A stretch of 64,000 nt of DNA, taken from contig NZ_VMKN01000002.1 of assembly GCF_007483685.1 (NCBI RefSeq), positions 41,924 to 105,923 of the forward strand, given 5' to 3'. A program made the position numbers and the translations under genes. The notes beneath the pieces are model-generated. The model searched no databases, was not told the DNA's origin, and saw nothing but the letters and a program-made list of their open reading frames with translations. This document shows positions 44,992-54,236 of this stretch, piece after piece (the stretch's first letter is position 1; each line of letters starts with the position of its first letter). Source of the DNA: Litoribacter populi. GTDB lineage: Bacteria; Bacteroidota; Bacteroidia; Cytophagales; Cyclobacteriaceae.

Positions 44992-45801
44992 TCAAATTAA
45001 TAATCTGACTTCTTGAACGTTAGGAAAGCCGGAAATGTTTTTTTGACCAGATTTAGGCATAAAGCTTATCTGCTCAATCCGAACCTTCCCTCTCATATGA
45101 ATAATACGTTCTCCTCCGATATATAAGCCCATATGCTCAGGTAGCTGCATCTCATTGTAAAATATCAACAAGTCCCCTGGCTGTGCTTCACTGGGTTCGA
45201 TTCTTTTGCCGAAAACCATCAGTTGGCTCAAAAATTTTGGCACCTTATATCCAGCTATCTTATAAACAAGCTGAATAAAACTACCTGCACCTAAGCCAAA
45301 AAAACTCCTTCCACCGGATAAATAAGGTACATTCACAAACATCTTGGCAATCTCCATCAACTCCTCTCTATCCGCCTTTTGAAACCTAGGTCTGGAACTT
45401 CCACTGAATTGCAGAGATTGGCTAAGGTCAAAAAGCTCATTTTGGGCGACATGAAGATGGCTGCCTGGCAAAATATAGATCTTTTGATTTTTAAACGTAA
45501 TATGAGAGACAGGAGAAGTGGTCAACTGATAATCGGACTCGTTAAAGGCCTCAAATTCCTCTGGCTCTATTGATTGATGCTGGGTAGCCAAAAGCCAGCC
45601 TTGAATCTTATTCTGATTACACTCGATCCGAAGGTATCTTTTGCGGGGATCAATTTCAAGCACACGGTATGTTTCCCCAAAAAGTAATTGGGTAATCAGC
45701 CCAGCACCTGGACGTGCTTCCTGATAAACAGTCGCCACGGAAAGCCGGCAAACGCCGTACCCCAAGTCAATAGGCCATTCTGTCGAGGTCTCTTTTTGCA
45801 T
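44992..45801 (-). CDS. NlpC/P60-like protein lacking the catalytic cysteine
   Basis: 269 residues. An SH3-like region (about 15-135) precedes the NlpC/P60 domain (about 148-250). In active members a motif like GIDCSGF carries the nucleophile. Here it is GLGAGSF, so the Asp-Cys pair is Gly-Ala (Ala172, codon 45286-45288), and the usual Trp in YLWGG is Ser (YLSGG). His223 (PEHMGLYIGG) and His235 (RIIHMRG) remain. The protein should therefore be catalytically dead, perhaps a peptidoglycan or protein binder. It has no signal peptide. The start overlaps smpB by 35 bases; a TTG at 45765, one base after the smpB stop, is an alternative closer to homologues. Confidence 0.88.
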   Translation of the reverse strand: MQKETSTEWPIDLGYGVCRLSVATVYQEARPGAGLITQLLFGETYRVLEIDPRKRYLRIECNQNKIQGWLLATQHQSIEPEEFEAFNESDYQLTTSPVSHITFKNQKIYILPGSHLHVAQNELFDLSQSLQFSGSSRPRFQKADREELMEIAKMFVNVPYLSGGRSFFGLGAGSFIQLVYKIAGYKVPKFLSQLMVFGKRIEPSEAQPGDLLIFYNEMQLPEHMGLYIGGERIIHMRGKVRIEQISFMPKSGQKNISGFPNVQEVRLLI

Positions 45802-46231
45802 CTTTGTTTTTAATATCTTGACGTTTATCGTGTATTTTCTTGCCTCTACCTAGAGCAATTTCTAGTTTGGCCAATCCTTTTTCATTGACAAATAGACGCA
45901 CTGGTATAATAGTCAGCCCTTTTTCCTGAAACTTGCTTTCCAGCTTGTCTAATTCTTTCTTATTGAGCAATAATTTCCGTTCCCTCACCGGGTCATGATT
46001 ATAGGATGCTGCAAAGGAATAGGGGGCAATGTGCATCTGTCGGATAAAAAGCTCTCCGTTGCGGAAAAAGCAGAATGCCTCTGTAAGAGAGGCCTTTCCT
46101 TCTCGCAGGGATTTGATCTCAGTTCCTTTTAAAACCAAGCCGGCCACATATTTATCTATGAATTCAAATTCAAAACTGGCCTTTTTGTTTTTGATGTTGA
46201 CTTTTTTCTGGAATTTACTGGTTTTCGCCAT
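45767..46231 (-). CDS. smpB: SsrA-binding protein SmpB
   Basis: 154 residues. The OB-fold signature of SmpB is clear: NKKASFEFEFIDKYVAGLVL, GTEIKSLREGKASLTEAFC, RELLLNKKELDKL and the basic tail KIHDKRQDIKNKDAKRDLDRM. It binds tmRNA (ssrA, not in this window) in ribosome rescue. It lies 3 bases after tsaD and overlaps the NlpC-like gene. Confidence 0.96.
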   Translation of the reverse strand: MAKTSKFQKKVNIKNKKASFEFEFIDKYVAGLVLKGTEIKSLREGKASLTEAFCFFRNGELFIRQMHIAPYSFAASYNHDPVRERKLLLNKKELDKLESKFQEKGLTIIPVRLFVNEKGLAKLEIALGRGKKIHDKRQDIKNKDAKRDLDRMAY

Positions 46232-46234
46232 AGG

Positions 46235-47245
46235 TTAGTTTCCGATTTTCATTTTGGCCAAAGGACTGGTGTCCAGGCCGCAAAAAGAATTGCTTAAAAA
46301 TTTATAATGGGCTGCCATGGCGATCATAGCAGCATTGTCGGTACAGTACTCGAACTTAGGAATATAAACGTTCCAATTCAAATCCGCTGCCAATCTGTTT
46401 AGTTCCTCCCTCAGTCCGGAGTTGGCACTCACTCCACCTGCTATGGCAATATCCTTCACTCGGTGTAGTTTGGCAGCCTTTTTCAGTTTCTGAGTTAGCA
46501 TCTTGATTAGAGTGAATTGAACCGATGCAGAAATATCGGCAAGGTTTTCTTCGATAAACTGAGGGTTTTCTTTGATTTTGTCCCTGAGGAAATAAAGAAC
46601 CGCCGTTTTTATCCCGCTGAAGGAATAATTCAGTTCTGGCATATCCGAAACAGGAAATGGAAACGCTTTTGGGTTTCCCTCTTTCGCGTATTTGTCTATG
46701 AGTGGCCCACCTGGATAAGGCAAGCCCATAAGTTTGGCAGTCTTGTCAAAGGCCTCCCCTACCGCATCATCCAGCGTTTCACCGATCACTTCCATTTGCA
46801 AGTAGTCCTTCACTAACACTAACTGGGTGTGTCCACCGCTAACCGTCAAACAGATGAAGGGAAACTTGGGTTTTGGATCATCTATGAAATGGGCCAAAAT
46901 ATGTGCCTCCATATGATTTACTTCAATCAGTGGAATGCTTAAAGAGTAAGCAAAAGCTTTGGCAAATGACACTCCAACCATCAGGGACCCCATCAACCCA
47001 GGACCTCTGGTGAATGCCACAGCAGAAAGCTCATTTTTGTCGATTCCTGATGTTTCAATGGCCTCATGTATCACTGGCACGAGGTGTTGCTGGTGTGCTC
47101 GTGAAGCCAACTCAGGCACTACACCACCATATTTTTCGTGTACAGATTGCGTGGCCACAATATTATTAAGTATTTTGCCATCAGAAATCACCGATGCCGA
47201 CGTTTCATCACAGGAAGACTCGATAGCCAGAATATTAATTTTCAT
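46235..47245 (-). CDS. tsaD: tRNA threonylcarbamoyladenosine transferase TsaD
   Basis: 336 residues from the ATG at 47245 (MKINILAIESSCDETS); the ATG at 47254 would add three. TsaD transfers threonylcarbamoyl to A37 of ANN-decoding tRNAs. The metal site has His111 and His115 in NHMEAHILAH, and the C-terminal block YCTDNAAMIA is present, as is GGVSANSGLREEL. It is the first gene of the tsaD-smpB unit. Its start is back to back with tamB, without room for a separate promoter outside the two genes. Confidence 0.96.
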   Translation of the reverse strand: MKINILAIESSCDETSASVISDGKILNNIVATQSVHEKYGGVVPELASRAHQQHLVPVIHEAIETSGIDKNELSAVAFTRGPGLMGSLMVGVSFAKAFAYSLSIPLIEVNHMEAHILAHFIDDPKPKFPFICLTVSGGHTQLVLVKDYLQMEVIGETLDDAVGEAFDKTAKLMGLPYPGGPLIDKYAKEGNPKAFPFPVSDMPELNYSFSGIKTAVLYFLRDKIKENPQFIEENLADISASVQFTLIKMLTQKLKKAAKLHRVKDIAIAGGVSANSGLREELNRLAADLNWNVYIPKFEYCTDNAAMIAMAAHYKFLSNSFCGLDTSPLAKMKIGN

Positions 47246-47253
47246 CTCATTCA

Positions 47254-50200
47254 TTGGAAAAGAACCCGAAAGTTACGCAAATTTTAGCGAAAGCACTCAT
47301 GGTGCTCTTGCGGGTAACTTTATTTCTTGTTCTATTGCTGGCCTTGGTGGCTGCGCTTCTGCAGGTCCCATCGGTACAAACCCGCCTGACAAAAGTCCTC
47401 ACCACTTACATCACAGATAATACAGGCTTCAAAACCAGCATTTCCAAAGTAAACATCCGATGGTGGGATGCCGTCAGCCTTTCAGATGTGGTTGTATATG
47501 ACCACAACGATAGTCTTATGGCCAATCTCGAAGAGGTCTACATCGATTTCTCCCTTCAAGGATTACTTAACAGCGACAACCCATCTATAGACGAAGTACA
47601 ACTCAACCAAGGTCAGGTGCGACTCCTCACCCACCCCGATGAGAATGACATCAATATCACGGTCTTTGTGGCTAGAATAAATGCCTTGCTCAGCCCAACA
47701 GTTTCCAGGCAGGAAAAAAGACCGGTGAAATTCTCAATAACCGAACTTTCACTGAAAAACACTTCACTGGATATCTTAGATTATACCCTGCCAGTGTTTG
47801 AGACGGGGTTTGATTATGGGAAATTAAGGTTTAGAAACTTGGTGGCCAAAGGTGAGGATTTCTATGCCAAATCTGACACCATTGCAGTCTCGGTAGAAAG
47901 CCTGAGAGGATTGGAGTCTACCTCCGGGCTTGAAGTCCAGCAGCTGCGAACCGACTTTCTGTATTCCAATACGGGCATGGTATTCGACAATCTGTATTTA
48001 CGCAGCAATGAGACTATTGTCAAAAACTACCTCGAGTTTTCCTACGATGAGGTCAGGGACCTAAGCGATTTTAACAATGCGGTCAATATCAAAGCAAGAC
48101 TGAGTGAGGCAGTTTTGGATATTAAGGACCTAAAATATTTCGCAGAGCAAATCCCTGATTTTGATGACAAGGTCTATCTCAGTGGGGAAATTGTTGGGAA
48201 AATAAGCGACTTATCCTCCGAACAGCTTTTGATAAGGTTTGGCGCCAGAAGTGCCATGTTTGGGAAATTTGACATTGAGGGACTTCCTAATGTGGAAGAA
48301 ACCTTTTTCAGACTTTCTTTGATGAATTCAACCCTGACGAGTGCAGATTTGGCACCTTACCTTTCCGAGGAGGCACGCAGGCAGGTCAATAAATTTCGGG
48401 ATATTCGCTTTGATGGGGATTTCACAGGGTATTTTGAGAATTTCACGGCAAGTGGAAGCTTCAGAACCGGTATAGGCAACATGATTGGAAGGCTTAATTA
48501 CAGGCGAGCGCGAAATGTACCAACATACAGCGGGTCTGTAGAGCTGCAGAACTTGAACATCGGACTTATCCTTGACCAACCGGAACTCTTTCAAAGAGTG
48601 ACCATGAAGGGCCAACTTAAAGGCACAGGTCTAACCGCAGAAACAGCCATTCTTTCTCTTGATGCGGACATCAAAACCATCGGCATTAATAAATATAATT
48701 ATGCCAACATCCGCACAAATGCCACTTATGGAAAGGACCTTTTCAGCGGAAAGCTCAATATCCGGGACCCAAACCTAAAAATGCAGCTTGCCGGAAAAAT
48801 GGACCTTAGAGCTCAAAAAGACAGCATACGTCTGGAAGCAAAGATTGACACTGCTTTCCTCAATAATTTGAACCTAATTGAAGAGGATATTTTCATCAGC
48901 GGTAAGTTCGATTTGGACACCAAGGGTGTAGAAATCGATGATATCGAAGGGGCTGCCAGGTTTGAAGACATGCTGTTCAGTTATGAAGGGAGAGACCTGC
49001 ATGTGGACCAATTTATCTTTCAATCCCTTTTCACCCCAGAAGGCCGGGTGATTGCACTTAATTCCGACCTGTTGGTAGCTGGAATCACCGGCAATTATAA
49101 GCTGAAGGAATTGGGAAATGACCTGACTACGTTGGGACGGGAATATTTTGCCCTGATTACCAGCCAGCCGGAGACAGCACCAGCCTTGACTGAAAATGAC
49201 CTAAAAGGTTCCTATAATTTTGATATAAACATTAATCTGATTGACCCTAATCCTGTAATCAATTTATTGGACCCTTCACTTTCAATATCAGATAATACCA
49301 TCATTGAGGGAGCCTTTTATCAAACTCCGGAAAACACCATACTAAACTTGTTTACGGATATCGACACCGTATATTTCAACGGCCATTATTTCCTTGATAA
49401 TAATATTGATTTCAATACATCCAAACTTCGGGGAGATCCAGATGTATTAGCTTCTTTCTATATTAATAGCAAACAACAGCAACTATCGTCCGGTATCAAT
49501 TTCAATGATTTTTCCCTTGAAGCACTTTGGGACCAATCAGCGATTGACTTAAGTATAAACTTCTCCCAGGTAGAAACTGATAGTTATGCGAGAATCAAAA
49601 GTAATATTGAGGTAGGTCCAGAAGAAATACACATGGTGTTTCAACCCTCTGAATTTAAGGTTTTGGATAGATTTTGGGAAATAGAGTCGGACAACCAGCT
49701 GGTATATACTCTGAGAAGTCTGGAGATCATCAACCTCAAACTTGTGGAAAATGGGCAATTCCTTGCTCTCAACGGCAAAATTTCCAAAGACCCGGAAGAG
49801 GTGCTCAGTATGGAAATGCATCAAGTGGATATGAGCTTGCTCAACACATGGGATATCAAAGAGTTTGAAGGAACTGCCAACGGTCTATTCGCTATATCCA
49901 ACATCCTTGAAAATCCCGTGGTCATGGGTAACCTTACCGTGGACGATTTTCACATCAACAATTTTCTGATTGGCAATCTGGAGGCCACCACTTATTTTGA
50001 TAATGATAACGACAGGATCCACCTTGACCTTACCAATAATAGGCTTGGTAAGAAAATCATAGCCGTAGAGGGCTTTCTTGGCACAAAAGAGGATCAACTT
50101 GACCTAGTTGCCAAATTTGAAGAAGCAAACTTGTCCATAGCAGAACCTTTCCTTTCAGACTATATCACAAATCTCGGAGGTACGCTTACCGGTGAACTCG

Positions 50201-51885
50201 ATATTCGCGGCAGGATGTATAATCCTGAAATCACCGGCTCAGGCAGGCTTACCTCTGGTAACCTTCGCATTAATTACCTAAACACAACTTACACGGTAGA
50301 TGGGAGGGTAAATTTCTCCCCAAGTGAAATCAGTTTTCGAGGTCTGGAGCTTACCGACGTCAGAGGCAATAAAGCAAATATGCGCGGGGGGATCAGCCAT
50401 GACGGATTCAGTAACTTTATCCTAGATATAAGCTCAGACCTCAATAATTTCCAGGTACTTAACACCACCATCCGCGACAATGACCTGTTCTACGGAACCG
50501 CATATGCCTCGGGTAAGCTCGAAATATTCGGAGCGGCAAACAACCTGGACATCAATGCCCAGGCAACCAGCCAGCCAAATACCAGGATATATATCCCAAT
50601 CGGCTCCTCGGATGGGCAGTTTAAGGAAGATTTCATTAATATCATCAATGTAAGAGACACCACCCAACTACGAGCCTCTGTGGATGAAGTGGAGAAACTT
50701 GCCCTACAAAACGTTCGGATGAATTTCAACCTGGACATCACACCCGATGCCTTTGCCGAAATCATCATTGACCCTCGAACAGGTGAATCTATTCAAGGAA
50801 GGGGACGGGGTAATCTGAATCTGGGAATTGATACTCAAGGGAATTTCACTATGAGCGGTATTTATGAAATCGTAGATGCCCGCTATAATTTCTCCCTTTA
50901 TAACATCATCAACAAGGAATTCACAATTCAACCTGGGGGAAGGATTTCATGGTTTGGGGATCCGTATGAGGGTATTCTCAACATCAAGGCCATCTATGAG
51001 GAAAATGTTTCTCTCTTAAGTCTGCAGCCAAACCAGACAGCAGGCACTAGTGATATGATGGATTCCCAGCTTAGAAGGCGTTATCCAGTAAAAGTCATGA
51101 TGGGCTTACAAGGCCCATTACTTGCTCCGGATATCAATTTCGATTTTGATTTTAGCGGTTTTCCTGAAGGAGAAATACAAACATATATTTCTGCCTTTAG
51201 AAACCGAATCTCTAATGATGAGCAGGAGAAAAATCGGCAAGTCTTTTCTCTCATCATGCTGAGGAGGTTTTCGCCGGAGGGCCAGTTTAGTGGCGCGGGG
51301 ATTGGCTTTAGTAACCTCAGCCAGCTTATCTCCTCCCAGCTCAATGCCTTAGTGGCACAAGTAGACCAAAATCTAGAAATTGACTTTGACCTTGCCTCCT
51401 TAGACCAAACAGCTTTAGAATCATTCCAATTGAGGGTGGCCTATACTTTTCTCGACGGGCGCTTACGGGTGATGCGGGATGGCGGTTTCACGGATATGCA
51501 GGGGAATACTGATTTAAATACCATCGCTGGGGATTGGCAGGCTGAATACCTCCTTACTGAGGATGGGCGCTACCGATTGCGGGTTTACAACCGTAACAAC
51601 TTCAATAATGCCTTCACTTCTCTGAATCTTTCTGCAAATGTCATCACTTATGGCGTTTCGGTTTCCCAAACGCTTTCCTTCAGCTCGTTTCAGGAACTTC
51701 TAGAAAATATTGGAAAAAAGCGTAGACAGAGGTTGCTGATTAATGATATAGATGATTTCCTTAGATATGATATGGAAGAGAGTCTTCTAATTCCTGATGA
51801 AGAAGAAAATCAGGCCCCAATCAAGATAATCGACAGACCATTGGATTTAAAGCCGGAGGAAGAGGAATTGCCTAAGTCCCAATAA
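47254..51885 (+). CDS. tamB: TamB-like translocation and assembly module protein
   Basis: 1543 residues: an N-terminal signal anchor (about 16-40, LRVTLFLVLLLALVAALLQV), then a long beta-helix-like series of strands as in AsmA/TamB proteins, and a C-terminal TamB (DUF490) domain from about residue 1000, ending with the barrel-like segment TLSFSSFQELLENIGKKRR and a polar acidic tail. It spans the periplasm and is thought to carry lipids or help outer-membrane protein assembly. No TamA-like gene lies next to it. The ORF begins with TTG at 47254; the first ATG is at 47299, which would cut off the basic residues before the anchor, so I keep TTG as likely. Confidence 0.9.
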   Translation: MEKNPKVTQILAKALMVLLRVTLFLVLLLALVAALLQVPSVQTRLTKVLTTYITDNTGFKTSISKVNIRWWDAVSLSDVVVYDHNDSLMANLEEVYIDFSLQGLLNSDNPSIDEVQLNQGQVRLLTHPDENDINITVFVARINALLSPTVSRQEKRPVKFSITELSLKNTSLDILDYTLPVFETGFDYGKLRFRNLVAKGEDFYAKSDTIAVSVESLRGLESTSGLEVQQLRTDFLYSNTGMVFDNLYLRSNETIVKNYLEFSYDEVRDLSDFNNAVNIKARLSEAVLDIKDLKYFAEQIPDFDDKVYLSGEIVGKISDLSSEQLLIRFGARSAMFGKFDIEGLPNVEETFFRLSLMNSTLTSADLAPYLSEEARRQVNKFRDIRFDGDFTGYFENFTASGSFRTGIGNMIGRLNYRRARNVPTYSGSVELQNLNIGLILDQPELFQRVTMKGQLKGTGLTAETAILSLDADIKTIGINKYNYANIRTNATYGKDLFSGKLNIRDPNLKMQLAGKMDLRAQKDSIRLEAKIDTAFLNNLNLIEEDIFISGKFDLDTKGVEIDDIEGAARFEDMLFSYEGRDLHVDQFIFQSLFTPEGRVIALNSDLLVAGITGNYKLKELGNDLTTLGREYFALITSQPETAPALTENDLKGSYNFDININLIDPNPVINLLDPSLSISDNTIIEGAFYQTPENTILNLFTDIDTVYFNGHYFLDNNIDFNTSKLRGDPDVLASFYINSKQQQLSSGINFNDFSLEALWDQSAIDLSINFSQVETDSYARIKSNIEVGPEEIHMVFQPSEFKVLDRFWEIESDNQLVYTLRSLEIINLKLVENGQFLALNGKISKDPEEVLSMEMHQVDMSLLNTWDIKEFEGTANGLFAISNILENPVVMGNLTVDDFHINNFLIGNLEATTYFDNDNDRIHLDLTNNRLGKKIIAVEGFLGTKEDQLDLVAKFEEANLSIAEPFLSDYITNLGGTLTGELDIRGRMYNPEITGSGRLTSGNLRINYLNTTYTVDGRVNFSPSEISFRGLELTDVRGNKANMRGGISHDGFSNFILDISSDLNNFQVLNTTIRDNDLFYGTAYASGKLEIFGAANNLDINAQATSQPNTRIYIPIGSSDGQFKEDFINIINVRDTTQLRASVDEVEKLALQNVRMNFNLDITPDAFAEIIIDPRTGESIQGRGRGNLNLGIDTQGNFTMSGIYEIVDARYNFSLYNIINKEFTIQPGGRISWFGDPYEGILNIKAIYEENVSLLSLQPNQTAGTSDMMDSQLRRRYPVKVMMGLQGPLLAPDINFDFDFSGFPEGEIQTYISAFRNRISNDEQEKNRQVFSLIMLRRFSPEGQFSGAGIGFSNLSQLISSQLNALVAQVDQNLEIDFDLASLDQTALESFQLRVAYTFLDGRLRVMRDGGFTDMQGNTDLNTIAGDWQAEYLLTEDGRYRLRVYNRNNFNNAFTSLNLSANVITYGVSVSQTLSFSSFQELLENIGKKRRQRLLINDIDDFLRYDMEESLLIPDEEENQAPIKIIDRPLDLKPEEEELPKSQ

Positions 51886-51987
51886 AGAGAAATTGATCTA
51901 GACTTTTTCACGAATAGTCTCAAAGCTTTTGAACAAAAGTGCTTCTGGTTATTTTTAATAGGCACAACAAAACCATACATATTAATA

Positions 51988-53286
51988 ATGGATAAAGTTT
52001 CTATTTACTGGATGAGGCGCGATCTACGCTTGAATGACAACACAGCGCTTACTGAAGCATTAAAATCCGACTATCCAGTCTTACCGATTTTCATTTTTGA
52101 CAAAAATATATTGAGTGAACTTCCTGAAGATGATGCAAGAGTTACTTTTCTTCACAATAGACTTGAAGACCTTAATGAAGCCTTGGCAAAAGATTACGAC
52201 AGCTCCATTAATATATTTTATGACACTCCCAAGCAAGCTTTCGACGCGCTACTGAAAGAATATGATGTGCAGGCAGTTTTCACTAATCGTGATTACGAAC
52301 CCTATGCCAAGGAGCGTGATGAGATGACAAAGGAAATGCTTGAGGAGAAAAACATAGAGTTTATAGACTTCAAGGATCAAGTGATTTTTGAGAAAGACGA
52401 GATAAAAACTGGCAGCGGAGATGTCTATAAAGTTTTTACTCCTTATAGCAGAAATTGGCTGGACAAACTTACCAAAACAAAGAACGCACTTTCCAAGAGT
52501 AAGCTTCAAAGTAATTTTTACACTTATACCTCAAAGGCCATCCCATCTTTGGAAGATATGGGTTTCAAAGTATCCTCTACGGAATTTCCTTCCATGCACA
52601 TTAACGAAAGCCTAATTAAGGAATACCAAGACAATCGTGACTATCCAGCTAAGGATGCCACTTCCAGGCTCGGTATGCATCTTCGATTTGGTACGATAAG
52701 TATTCGATATTTGGTTAAAAAGGCCATGGAGTTGGATAAAACGTTTTTAAATGAGTTAATTTGGAGAGAATTTTACATGATGATTCTCGATGCTTTTCCA
52801 GAAGTGGTGGATAAGGCTTTCAAATCCAAGTATGATAACATCAACTGGAGAAATGACGAGAAGGAGTTTAAAGCTTGGTGTGAGGGCAAAACCGGCTATC
52901 CGCTAGTGGATGCTGGGATGCGTCAATTGAACGCAATCGGTTTTATGCATAATCGGGTGCGGATGGTTACGGCAAGCTTCTTGACCAAGCATCTGTTGAT
53001 CGATTGGCGTTGGGGAGAAGCCTATTTTGCGGAAAAGCTTCTTGATTACGAGCTTTCTTCCAATAATGGCGGCTGGCAATGGGCGGCAGGTTCGGGTACG
53101 GATGCTCAGCCATATTTCCGGATTTTCAATCCGGAATCCCAATTAAAAAAGTTTGACAAGGATCATGAGTATGTAAAGAAATGGGTCCCAGAATTTGAAA
53201 CCGAAGATTATCCCAAACCGATTGTGGAACATAAATTTGCAAGGGAAAGGGCATTGGAAGAATTTAAAAAGGCAGTAAAAAAATGA
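51988..53286 (+). CDS. phrB: Deoxyribodipyrimidine photolyase
   Basis: 432 residues of the photolyase/cryptochrome family. The N-terminal antenna domain starts IYWMRRDLRLNDNTAL. The FAD-binding part holds RLGMHLRFGTIS, ELIWREFYMMIL, VDAGMRQLNAIGFMHNRVRM and the NNGGWQWAAGSGTDAQPYF stretch, with the Trp residues of the electron-transfer chain apparently in place. It repairs UV pyrimidine dimers using blue light, probably class I CPD type. Its stop overlaps the start of the Smr gene by 4 bases (ATGA). Confidence 0.93.
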   Translation: MDKVSIYWMRRDLRLNDNTALTEALKSDYPVLPIFIFDKNILSELPEDDARVTFLHNRLEDLNEALAKDYDSSINIFYDTPKQAFDALLKEYDVQAVFTNRDYEPYAKERDEMTKEMLEEKNIEFIDFKDQVIFEKDEIKTGSGDVYKVFTPYSRNWLDKLTKTKNALSKSKLQSNFYTYTSKAIPSLEDMGFKVSSTEFPSMHINESLIKEYQDNRDYPAKDATSRLGMHLRFGTISIRYLVKKAMELDKTFLNELIWREFYMMILDAFPEVVDKAFKSKYDNINWRNDEKEFKAWCEGKTGYPLVDAGMRQLNAIGFMHNRVRMVTASFLTKHLLIDWRWGEAYFAEKLLDYELSSNNGGWQWAAGSGTDAQPYFRIFNPESQLKKFDKDHEYVKKWVPEFETEDYPKPIVEHKFARERALEEFKKAVKK

Positions 53287-54233
53287 ATATAGGCGACAAA
53301 GTACGCTTGCTACACGGCAATGAAGAAGGCACCATCACCAAAATCTCCTCCGGTGGAAGGATTGAAATTGAAATCGAGGATGGTTTTCGCATTCCGGCCA
53401 TGAAAAGTGAAGTGGTGATAATCGATTCTGCTGAAAGGCAATATTTCGGTGACGGGGTGGTCGAGGAAAAACCAACCATTTCTACAAAAAACGTAGTCAA
53501 GTCCGCCGAGGGCGTTTTCCTTTGCTATTTGCCATTAAATGACCGAGATCATAGCGTGTACCTCAGTAACAATGCCGGCAAAAATTACCTTTATATGGTT
53601 TCCGAGGTATTTGGTGACAACAGTCGGACCGTGTCAGCTGGAACCCTAAACAGTGGCTCCTATGTCAAGTTGGACGAAAAAAGTATCGCCAACTTTGAGG
53701 ATTGGCCCGCTCTTCACCTTCAGATGATTCCCATCAACCTGAGGACAGAAAAAACTCAAACCCCTTTCGAGAAAAAGATCAAATTCAAAGCTTCCGCTTT
53801 CTTCAAAAGCAAGGGAAAAGCGCCTTTATTAAACAAGGACGGCTATATTTTTAACCTTACCCTTACCACCAAGGACCTAGACATAAAAGCACTTAATGAA
53901 GACCTCACTGGTGACAAAAAGCCAAAAGAAAAGCCTCACCAGTTTGAAAGACCTGCTCAATCAGTCGATTTGCATATTGAAAAACTGACCAAAGACCACC
54001 AGTTTATGAGTAACAGCGAAATGCTGAAGCTTCAGTTGGACACCTTTGAGAAAAGCCTGGATGCGGCAATAGCCACTGGTATGGATGAGATTTCCTTTGT
54101 CCATGGGATCGGGAATGGGGTTTTAAGGAAAGAGATTCACAAGACCCTTTCTCAAATGAAAAACATCAAGTATTTTCAGGACAGTCAACAAAGCAGGTTC
54201 GGCTATGGCGCCACCCTGGTGAGAATCAAATAA
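53283..54233 (+). CDS. Smr-domain protein with DUF2027-like N-terminus
   Basis: 316 residues. The N-terminal domain is KOW-like (VRLLHGNEEGTITKISSGGR, 7-60) and leads into a beta-rich region (70-200), as in Bacteroidota DUF2027 proteins. The Smr domain (about 225-316) carries VDLHIEKL (Asp229, His231), VHGIGNGVLRKEI (274-279) and GYGATLVRIK. Smr domains act on nucleic acids as endonucleases or nicking modules, as in MutS2, but this lacks the MutS ATPase. It is translationally coupled to the photolyase, so a repair-related role is possible. Confidence 0.85.
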   Translation: MNIGDKVRLLHGNEEGTITKISSGGRIEIEIEDGFRIPAMKSEVVIIDSAERQYFGDGVVEEKPTISTKNVVKSAEGVFLCYLPLNDRDHSVYLSNNAGKNYLYMVSEVFGDNSRTVSAGTLNSGSYVKLDEKSIANFEDWPALHLQMIPINLRTEKTQTPFEKKIKFKASAFFKSKGKAPLLNKDGYIFNLTLTTKDLDIKALNEDLTGDKKPKEKPHQFERPAQSVDLHIEKLTKDHQFMSNSEMLKLQLDTFEKSLDAAIATGMDEISFVHGIGNGVLRKEIHKTLSQMKNIKYFQDSQQSRFGYGATLVRIK

Positions 54234-54236
54234 GCG

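Noticed and set aside
51921-51945. A terminator after tamB built on CTTTTG-AA-CAAAAG
   Set aside because: The loop is too small for a hairpin of that exact form, and the T-run is separated by several bases, so I could not support it.
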